Shown: in pieces, positions 54,211 to 64,000 of the stretch
Layout: every line of letters starts with the position of its first letter
How positions within the stretch are numbered: position 1 is the first letter of the stretch
From: Atherinomorus stipes
Lineage: Eukaryota; Chordata; Actinopteri; Atheriniformes; Atherinidae
Direction: 5' to 3'
Assembly (NCBI GenBank): GCA_023101725.1
Contig: JALJCO010008621.1
Location: 1,347,001 to 1,411,000, forward strand
DNA length: 64,000 nt
Made by a program: the position numbers and the translations under genes
The notes under the pieces: model-generated
The model's input: the letters and a program-made list of their open reading frames with translations, nothing else
What the model was told of the DNA's origin: nothing
The model's database searches: none

Positions 54211-57200
54211 AGTTCACCTCATTACTCTCATTGTGTTGACTTAAGCAGGAGGGTCACCCCTGAGGCCCGTTCTCCTGCCTCATTGAGGAGTGATGCCCTG
54301 AATTACACCACACTTGGAGGTGGGAGAGGCATTTCAGCTTTCCACGTCAAATTCATGGCTGTTATTCCAACTGAAGCATCATGTGGGAATGTGGTGTGCT
54401 GGATATTTCCTGGCGCATACGTCAGAGCATTACACAATCACCAGTATGAGGCTGCTCCCCACTCACTACAAGTGCGTTTTGTTGAGAGGTGCTTTACTTT
54501 TGGATTTTTTAAATTTTGTGAAGGATTTCTGGCTTTTTTTTCCCAATCCTAGGCAATTGTATTTGCCGCCTACCCATGTATGCTTTGTACAGGAGTTTCT
54601 CTCACACTTGGTTTTTACCACAAACAGACAAAAAAGAAAAGAAAAGAAAAAAACTCCCATCCCTACAGCCTGTGTGTAGCATTTCACCTGAGGGGTTTTC
54701 AATATTCTTCCTTTGTGTGTATTTAACATCAAGCCTGTCGGACTGCAAATGCGGGGTTGAGCACTTTAAGGCAGAGTCAGCCTTCTGTTGAGGGTGACAG
54801 AACAGTCAGATGGCCCCCACAGGGCAGAGAACAATTCCTGCTGCTGATGCACCCAAGGCGACAGGACTGGAGCGCTCCCTCCCCATCTCATCCCCCTCCA
54901 TCCCATCATCCTTTCCCACCTTCATCTCACAGAAATGAAAACACACTGTTCTTTGGTTCAGCTGCACACCTGCAGCGTGGTGTCTGCACTCTTTCCGCCT
55001 TCCTTTCGTCTCCTGTGCGTGCATGCATACACACATGTGGCACACACACTTGCTTTTACAAACACATGTGCAGACACATGCCTAAGGAGTAATATTTATG
55101 AGTATCTGTTTCCAACATAATCAAACCTGCCGTCACGCACGGCCTCATATTTTCAAATGCATACTGTGCAGGCTATACTTATATTCACAGTCAGGGCTTC
55201 TTGTACATATAATTACATTCATCACTCTGCTCTACAACATACACACACCGTGTGATCGTTTTATTAGGTATGCTTATACTGTACAACACAATGTAATCCT
55301 AATAGAGATGAATACAACATGTCTTCCATGAAGTCAGCTTGATGGGAGTGGTCTTTCAGCTTAAACTTAGTATCATTTATTCAGTACAAGAGCTCACTGA
55401 ATAGTTTTGTAGTCGTAGCGAGGATGGATCATAGCATATGATCTTTAGAGTCACCAAACCAACACTCAACTGAAGGCCTGGCATTGCTCTCCATCACCAA
55501 CAACAAAACACCAACAGTGAGCACATTTTTTAGACTATTTTTGTAGAATCAAGATGCAATGAAGCAGCTAACCCAAACACCTTATAAAACATTTCATGAT
55601 CCCTTTTCTTAGAATATCTCTGATGCATCCATGTTTTGACATTGAAGTTCTTACACTGATGGTTTATTGGACTCTAACATTTCAAGGTGTTTTTCAGATG
55701 TTTTGACATTGTTGCTTGGCAAAAGTGGAGAACACTTCTTAATACAATTAATTCAACTCATCACCCTCAGCATTTACCTGAGCAAAAAGGAGGCTATAAT
55801 CATAATGTGAAAATATATAACACATAGTTGCTCTATGTAGGTGGCCACAGATAACCTATATAGAAACTAACATCTATAGAAACTAACATAGTGTGTCAAC
55901 TATTACTGTTATGTCACACATACAGCAGTAAAATCATTACTTTAATGTTTTCAGACTGAAACTGAGGTGAAGTTTAGAGGAAGTGAGTTTGAGTTGGGGT
56001 AATTTATCAGCTGCAATCTGAGATAGAAATGAACTGCCTCATAAGTTTATTCAAAGCCTCATTAAGGCCTCCACAAGTAATTGACACATAAACAATATAT
56101 GATCGAAAGCCATAAAAAGTCAGCAAGAAAGAACTGTTACTATGACTGAGAAAAGAGTCTCATGTGCTATAGTTTCCCTTCACCTTATTGATGTGTTGGA
56201 AATGTTGGCTGGAACTAAAACACGTGTGCTCTAGTGCCACCTTCACCTCAGTCTGCAGTCTGCCTTTCTTGCAGCAGTTTAATTGCAGGTTGTCTCAAAG
56301 TGCTTAACTTCTAATATGCAACCAAGTACTTTTCAATGAGTGTCTATTTAAAATGGATTTAGTTGCAAAGCCAAACACAACAGCGTCGCTCTTGGCATAT
56401 GGTGGTTTTAAGCCAAATGAAAGGGTAAGACCCAATTACTCAGAGGAGGCCATTTGTCAGATTTGGAGCAGGAAAAAAAGTCTTGGTTGAAAGAACAGAA
56501 CAAGAATGCACAGCTTAAAAGAGGAAAAATCATGATTAATTTTCTGACAATGGCAGTGATGTAAAAGTGATAAAGTTATATTTAAAACGCCAGACAGATG
56601 GCGGACAGATTTGTAGTGTGAAGTTGTCCTTACAGTTTGTTTTACTGTAAACCTCTTCAAAAGTTTAACATTACTACAGGTGCAACAGGATTTTTGCTGT
56701 CCTCGCAGCCTGCGAGCCAATCAGAAGATAAGACGAGAGCTGTTTTTCCTGCACATTTTCTTTCACATAAAACACACTCTGATAATTCCCCTTTATGCAC
56801 AGTCATTTTTTTCTCTCATAGTGATTCTCTCATGCTATCAGTACATAGTGTAGTTAGAGTTGTCCCCTCTGTAAATGCTTTAGTTTTTACCAGAGATATT
56901 GTCAATTACTCACTGGCTCTTGCATGCTATTATTATCTCTTTAAGAAAAATGCATTTTTTTCATCCGAGCGGTCATTCCACCTCTGCACAGAGGATGGAG
57001 CAGCTTGAAGATACTAAGGCTTTTAAAAATGTCAGTCATTGTCCGTGGCCTTTAGTTGTTGGTAAAAGGTGCAAAAGTGTGATGTGAGCTTCACAGATCA
57101 GAGTAAATGGTCCATGAATCTTCAAAGTGTGTATGGGCCCATGCATTTGTGCATGTCAGCTGTGCGCATAATAGCTTAGGGATAAGAGGGTGGTCTGTAT

Positions 57201-60200
57201 ATTGGCCAGTCACCCAGACAGATGTGCCCTAGCCTCAACTTGGAGTGCGGGCCTTCAAACTAGCCTGCCACCCAGCATTAACGCCATGGATCTGTGACCA
57301 AAGGGCTCAAGACAGCAAAACCCGCTGTGTGCTTAAAATGCTCTCAATTATTAATTCTCTTGTATAGGCTAATAAAACAGAGGATACATGAAAAGAAAAA
57401 GGGCGTCATGTACAGAAGCTTTCATCTTTTCTACCAGACGTTGCATGTAAAGACCTACATGTGGAAATGTGTGACAAATCCAGATTTTAGTTGTTAAGCA
57501 CCCTTAAAGTTTGCTATCAGTTGCCTCACTAAATATATTCCAGGCTCACTGTTGCCATTAGAGCAAGAGCACTGTAATTCATAATTATTGATTTGTTTCT
57601 CAGCGGCGTTTCAGCATAATGTCCCCGAACGCAACTACTGTACATACAGAAGCAAACGTGATAAATAAAGTGAAGAGAGGGTAGCGATTTACATAGAAAT
57701 GTTGTTACCTTCTCATTTGTCTGTTCGTGAAGCACTCATAACACAAGAACAAGAATTACCATGCTTGCTGCTTTTGTTACTTCATGTACTGCAGGTAATG
57801 CTCTGCATCCTCTGCTAGAGTTTAGCAGCCCACCATGTGGCCTGAGGCTACAGATCCTCTGCAGCTCAAACTTGGGCCAGCTGTTAGTGCTTTATTAACT
57901 CCAACCTCAGGCTGCTGACCAACCACACAAGTGCTCATCAGATAATCTGATGTGGAGTTAAGAGTCCAGTTTGGACTGTGTTTTTTCCCCTCATAGGATT
58001 TTACTGAACCATTTGAAAAAAAAAAAAAACAACAACAAAAAAACGTGTGTTTCTTCAGCAGTGGAATTTCTTAAAATGTCCTTTCAGGAAATATATTTCC
58101 CACCTTCAGCTCAAATTTACTGTCGCCAGAATATTTTGATTTATGCCTGTTGGAGACAGTGTAGGAAAACCTTTTAAATATGCATACACGTGGGGCGATC
58201 CAGTCATCATCTATCACAGCCTCTATAAAGGTTGTCTTTTTGGTTATTTTAGTTTTCTTTTTCAAAGAAAAATTCCATTTCGGCATGTCTGTGTCTGACA
58301 TGTAAAACATGAGGTGTGAATTCGGAGCACCTAGGCCACCAGACAGCAGTGCATATAGCAGCTGTAGATTCTGTTCAGCAGCTGGGGTCAAAACACCGAG
58401 TGGGTGTCTGACATATCCGAAGAGTCAAAGTCAAAAGTAGCCTCAGATAGACATGCTAACCAGCACATATATCCTCTTACTGTGCTTGAACTGAGTTATC
58501 ATTTGTGACATTTGTGTACTTCTGCAGTGTGTAGGGAAACTTGGTATTTTCAAATAGAAAAACTAAATCTTTTTTTTATCAACTGGCCTTAGGAAATTTG
58601 ACTTGTCTCGACCTTTCCCATCACTGTGAATACATGACACTGTGCTCTCGTCACTCTCAGTTTTCTGCTATTTGTTGTGGAATTGCTCCACTCAGTGTTC
58701 AAGGCTTCATTGAAGAAGCCTTCCAGCTACAACTCAGCTAGAGATTACTTTGCGTTTCATACTTAAACCATGAATTTGTCATTCAACTGTGGGTGGAGAA
58801 GTGTTTTCACCAACAGCAGTTAAATCTGAACTATCAAATCCACATTTCAGCATGTTATTAGCAGGGATGCTATACTTTAATTTTCACTCCTCTGCTTTGT
58901 GTTTTATGCTACATCTGCACTGTTTACACAAAAACACTGTCTTCTCCTACTTGAAGAAAAGAAAGGGTGTTACATAACCACTAATGCTCTGATTTAGGTG
59001 TCAAAGTAGCAACTTGCAGGCTGCAGGTGCATTTCTGGCAATTTTACTTCACACTTCCACTGGTGAGCTTGATATCAGTATCTGTCAAAGCAGCAGAACT
59101 GGCAAGAATCCACAGCAATTACTTGCATCAGCGATGAGCAAACACACAAGCAGTTAGTCATTGGCAGCTTGCATCAGCACATGGAGACGATCTAATGATG
59201 TTACGACATTGCAACCCTTATTTGAACAAATATTTCAGAAAGAAATAGTAATTAATCATGATTTCTTTCTAGCTGGTATGTTGGACAGGTGGTTAAAGGA
59301 TTTATGCTAAAGAAAATTTATAATCTAGTTTGTTGGACTGTATATTCAGACTTAGGTGAGGTTGCAGGATTTAATACAGTTTGGCATTGTATGCATGTTT
59401 TCCATACCTTGCTAAGTCATCTGTCTTAGTATTTATGTGTCTCTGTGTCAAAGTCAAACCTTATTGTTCTAGAGTCTGCAATTTGTAATTTGTATTTCCA
59501 TGTGTGTAGTGTTCGTGCAATTTTTGTCTCCAAGTGACAACGCCAGTTGTGTGAGGTCGTGAACGTCTCTTCCTGTTTGAAATGCAGACTGTGTGCATTG
59601 GTGGGTGCGTTCACCTTTGCAGAAGTATCTGTCTATTGATTCCTCTGACAGTCACACAGGTGTTACCGATGGAAGATCAGCTTCTGCACTCAAAGATGAC
59701 AGTGGCGCAGTCATGCTGACTGCTCTGGTTATTTATTCATTAACAGGCGCTTCGCTCCTCAGCCCTGTACCCTCAAAGGACCAATGTCACCCGTCTCACC
59801 ACCTGAGGTTTGAGATAACGGTACATTTGGTTTCAGATCTGTATTGGGTGTGCACGATAACAGGGTGCGCACACAGTAGCATCCGCCTCACCATGCGATA
59901 ACCGTGAATGAGAGAGTGTGGGGACAGAGAAAGCTGCAGGAAGAATGAAGGGTGTAGTTCAGGGCTCAGGGGACCTCAGAAAGACAGATCCCATATTGAT
60001 TGGTTTAGTAAGAGAATCCTCAGGCTTTTAGTGGTGCTGCTTAATAAGAGCAGCTTGTGGAAAGAGAGATCACATCATCTGAACTCCACTCCAGAGGCTG
60101 CCTTCAGCTTGAAAGAGTAGTTCACAGCTAAATCAAAACAAACACAGGGGAGGTCAGCTCATTTGAATTATGGGTTTCAGCTCCCAGTAGTTAGAAATAT

Positions 60201-61978
60201 CTCTTTACACAAAAACTATAGTCAAATCCATTAACTTGACACCTTCTCTGTAAGGAAAGCTAAACTGCTCAGGTCACTGAAAGGGATTAAGGTATCTGTT
60301 GAACACAGATGCAGACCACAACATTGTGGTCTTTCCAGATTGAAACGGAAGCAGTCAAAAGTTAGTGTTTGAAACCTTAAAGTAAGATCATGCAGAATGA
60401 GTCTCCATATCTTGCAGCTGGTTTGTGTGCATGTCTTCCATGGTGTGGTTTCTTTACACTGACAGTCTTTTTTTCTGCTCATGCATCCGTCTATCTTCCA
60501 TCTATCTCCAGGTTAAGTAAGGAGCCTGGCTTCAGAGATACACTGAGCTATTTCAGGAGGCAGCCGATTGCGTTAAGTGAGGAAGTGAAGTGACACAACT
60601 GGGGTTGAGATTTCTTGGTGTCTGAAAAGCTTGAAAATATCTTTATTTAGTACTGTGCTCCCCCGACACCTTGCACAGAGCCACCATCAGATAATGGGGT
60701 AGCTACGGAAGCCAGCCGCACATGAAAGCCTGAAGATAAACAACCACTTTGCTGGCAACAGCTCTTTAACATTTTATTGTAGAATGACATTTTTTTCTCT
60801 GTACTTGGGTCATTTTAGTCATTTTTCTGTAACTGACACACAAATATGCTTATTTATGTCATCAAACTGACGTTTTAACATACAGATTATTACATTTGGA
60901 GACTGTTAAGAGCTGATAAAATTTTGATTAATATGGAGCATACACTACTTTGTGTGTGTACATTATTGAGACATTGGCTGAGACTATTTTGGGCTGTTTT
61001 TTGATGATTTAATTTAATTATTTATGTATTCACCTCCACATGAAAGGAAGCTTAGGTCCCAAGTGGCTTTTGTCTTTTTCTTTCTCACACACTTTCCTTC
61101 TTTTTCATGTGCACACACAAACTGATCTAATATTATTCAGGTGTTTGGCCAACATTTTTTATAGTAGACACCATCACATAGTTGAATAGTTTGGTGATCT
61201 TAACATTTTTTTTGCCTATTAAAGTGGATACAAATAGGCTATTTACAGTACATCATGAGCAGATGTGCAGTTCACTGAGCTTTTTGATGTCCTTGTTCTT
61301 GTGTAGTGAAAGCACCTGCAGCCACCCACACCAAACACACACACAGTCAAACAAACTGTTCATTCACTCATCTGATCGATAGCAAGCTGGGTCTGTCAGC
61401 ATGGTCGCTGTCATGAAGTCTTTGCTAACCCAATTATCCAAACTGTGCGCTAACTCAATTAGCAGAACTCCTGCACTGTATTAACCCGTCTGACGCTGGC
61501 ACGCTCATGCATCTCACTGGCATCAAACAAGCAAAGCCAGCAGGTCAGACATCAGTAAAACCACTACTCATTTCATTAAGTTCCTTCATAGTGAGCAGTG
61601 ATTATAGTGGTTTATGTTTTTTTTCATTTTTGTTCAGTTAATTAGAAATACTGCAGAAATTCTCATTTTCTGCTTTTTGTCATTGGTGTCCATCATAAAG
61701 AATCCAATCTGTGTATTTGCAGTTCCAATGTGTGTATTTTCCGTCCATATAGTTAGCAAATACTATGTAGTGTTACACCCTTTTCTTCTTTCAGTGAAAA
61801 GAAATATGCTAATCTGGCTCTGCCTACAACTTTGCAACTACTGAGTCCCTGCAGTTAGCACAAACTTGCTCAGCGGATGCTAATTTGCATGTGCTGCATC
61901 TAATCAGGATTGGTTGAGCAGATCTTCTACGTAGAACATACACGCTGCCTGAGCTCGCTTGTTGGTGCTGCTCATTAA

Positions 61979-62432
61979 AGGCAGGGTGGATGATGTTTTC
62001 CAGGAGCATTTTTTGCTATACTGCTTAAAATCTTCTTTACATGCCGATTGCAGTCAACTAATTAAATGTTCTGACACAAAGTCTAAAAAAACATAATCAC
62101 CTGTGGAACGTACAGGGCTGGAAAAACCCCATCCAATGAAATTCATTTCATTGGATGGGGTTTCGAACGGCCCGTACTGATTGATTGAATGATTTTTATG
62201 TCCATCAAACTCAACTGCTGTTTGTCGCACACCCACCGTCCTCGCGCGCGTGACTCACCATGAGCATCTCACAGTGCAGACAAACCGAGACTAACATGGT
62301 GGCTCATTGCGCTCATCTATGCCGCTGTTTGCTCTTAAAATGAAAAAACGGATGTGGATCAAGTCATGGAGGTGTTGGTGTTTGCAGTGAGGATGTTTTA
62401 CAACGCAGAAGAAGTTGGAGGTGAGATAATTA
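61979..62432 (+). mobile_element. TTAA-type DNA transposon, Kolobok/T2-like, copy 3 (right end missing)
   Basis: It begins AGGCAGGGTGG after TTAA (61975-61978) and aligns with copies 1 and 2 for about 450 bp. It includes the internal palindrome (62124-62163) and the exon-like stretch (62351-62420) followed by GTGAGA. Homology stops where another TIR element has inserted (62433). The expected right end (CCTACCCTGCCT) is absent on the far side, so the copy is truncated. Confidence 0.82.
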
Positions 62433-62719
62433 CAGATGCGGGCATGAAAAAGTTCCCCTTTCTGCTGACTGCCAGCCACTTACCAGCGACTTGTCTGCTA
62501 ATTCAATCGCACAGAGAAACGCCTGTGTGCCCAGGGGAAGCGATTTCAGAGCATAAATGAATGCCCGGAACAAGGACGTTTCCACACGCCAAGTTTGGAC
62601 ACCATGCCTGATGACGTATTCGCGAGACAAATTGTTCAGCCAGTGATAGTGCACTATTACTGCACTAACACTGCACCACTTCTGGCAGAAAAAGTAGGAA
62701 CTTTTTCATGCCGCATCTG
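62433..62719. mobile_element. Nested TA-flanked MITE, 287 bp
   Basis: Inverted repeats of about 24 bases (left CAGATGCGGGCATGAAAAAG, right its inverse with one G missing, ending CATGCCGCATCTG) have TA at 62431-62432 and 62720-62721. It sits at the break point of TTAA element copy 3. No coding capacity. Confidence 0.86.
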
Positions 62720-62765
62720 TATTCATAATATATCTTGTAATATCTTATGGACATGTTAATAAAGT

Positions 62766-62778
62766 AAAAAAAAAAAAG
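62766..62778. repeat. Short poly-A run after an AATAAA signal
   Basis: The context is GTTAATAAAGT followed by 12-13 A. It may be the tail of a retroposed fragment, but no body was recognised. Confidence 0.5.
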
Positions 62779-63516
62779 ATTGTCAATTGTTGGTGACCAA
62801 GTTCTTGTTCTTTTTGCACCCTAAATGCTGATATAGGCACACATACAGTAGGAATGATTATTATTACCTTTTTTGTGTGTTTGTGCGTGTGTTTCTGATG
62901 ATTATGCAAGCCAAATTGTGAAATCTACATTTACATGTTTTGCAAAACTGTATCTTTCCCTGATGATTTACTATTGGTTTTAACAATAGTTAAATGTTAA
63001 ATGTGTTGTAGTAATTGGATTGGATTGAACAAGGGAACAGATGATCATTGAACAATCTTTTGTCCTTGATTTGAAACTGTTGTATCCCATTTTGAGCTTG
63101 ATTTTTTGGGCTGTCAATCAGAAATATTGAGCTACAGTGGGTAGACTAGTGAGATTTAATGGGCCGATATGTTTCTTGGCAACATAAATAGCATGTCACT
63201 GTTAACATCACTCTCCCAAGAAAATTACATGTCATAATCATCTTCTGACTATCAGTTATGAGACTCAGCCTTACAGTCCTCATATCATTTTCAGCCCAGC
63301 AGCAGGCTTTTCAGCTGGATAAGATTAGTCATCAGAGACTTTTTTTTGTACAGTATTGGGGGCTGTGAGTAGTGTAATGGATGGCGTAGTAACTTGGCAG
63401 CAGCTATGCGAGAGTGGAGGTGTATGGTAGGTGGCCTTGGACAAGAAGTGTAAAGAAAAGCAGCGTGACTCACCAAGAGAGGAGCCTGCTTATTCCATTG
63501 ACTAGCAACCCACAGA

Positions 63517-63533
63517 GCTCTCTCTCTCTCTCT
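63517..63533. repeat. (CT)n microsatellite
   Basis: About eight CT units. Confidence 0.85.
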
Positions 63534-64000
63534 GCTGTCTCATCTCCATCTGTGGTGTTGTGTAGGATAGTCAGAGAGAGCAGGCGAGTGATGGGAAGCA
63601 TGCATGTAGGTTAACATTTCAAAATTCACCTGGGGTAATGGTTTTTCCATGAGCTGCTGTTGTTGAGACTGACCTGGCTTTTAAGACTGAGTCAAATCGA
63701 TGGCTTCTCCGTCTTAGACTGGGAGGAGCAGGGGAGGCTCTCTGTGTCTGTGCAGCCACGATAACACTCTTCAATGGGCACTAACCACCTTTCAAATGGA
63801 AATGGAGCATCCAGTGAAATTAGACACAGCCATCTGGATGATGCTCAGAATAGTTCAATGAATGGAAGGTGGTAGCACAGCAGTTGAGGGTGTCATGCTT
63901 TGACTTTGTTGTGTCAAAGTTTTGTTTTTAAAGAAACATTTGAGGCCCACATTTTGCTTTCATCAGGGTTTGATGAAATGTACACATCCAAAAAGCACAG

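Noticed and set aside
55855..55890. Short direct repeat of TATAGAAACTAACAT
   Set aside because: A two-unit local duplication without further structure; ordinary slippage is enough to explain it.
57160..57290. Possible SINE-like phrase (GGGATAAGAGGGTGGTCTG)
   Set aside because: No B-box, tail or duplication could be found, so the resemblance is too weak.

Overview
The window is vertebrate nuclear DNA, almost certainly from a teleost fish. It is AT-rich, has long introns with GT/AG splice sites, contains many microsatellites, and carries interspersed repeats typical of ray-finned fish: tRNA-headed SINEs, L2-type retroposon tails, Tc1/mariner remnants, hAT, Harbinger-like and TTAA-flanked MITEs. 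There are no operons, CRISPR arrays or long open frames. Most open frames of 60-150 codons here are chance products or microsatellite translations.

One protein-coding gene is well supported. It is on the minus strand and belongs to the NKAIN family (Na+/K+-transporting ATPase subunit beta-1-interacting proteins), and it is most like NKAIN3. Five consecutive coding exons can be read with exact splice sites: exon 1 at 48083-48136, exon 2 at 27072-27209, exon 3 at 25847-25927, exon 4 at 18537-18737 and exon 5 at 6679-6739. They join in frame (phases 0,0,0,0,1) to give the first 178 residues plus one base of the next codon. The final exon or exons, which should encode the conserved C-terminal tail, lie beyond the left edge. 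A GC-rich, CpG-containing 5' region is at about 48137-48520. The flank from there to 64000 has no gene I can confirm.

Layout: 1-6678, partial intron 5 with a palindromic foldback element and long CA/TA tracts. 6740-18536, intron 4 with a SINE, a TA-flanked MITE and a nested pair of DNA transposons. 18738-25846, intron 3 with a nearly full-length but dead Tc1-like transposase and a complete SINE with target-site duplications. 25928-27071, short intron 2. 27210-48082, intron 1, densely populated with at least five different MITEs and several retroposon fragments. 48137-64000, promoter and upstream flank with microsatellites, retroposon tails and a composite DNA transposon near the right end.

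The most unusual signal is a family of TTAA-flanked elements (ends TTAAAGGCAGG) present three times: in intron 4, in intron 1 and in the upstream flank. All three share an exon-like mini open frame of about 24 codons that ends at a consensus GTGAG splice donor. Two also carry a near-perfect 40-base internal palindrome. This suggests a Kolobok/T2-like DNA transposon that carries a conserved spliceable exon.
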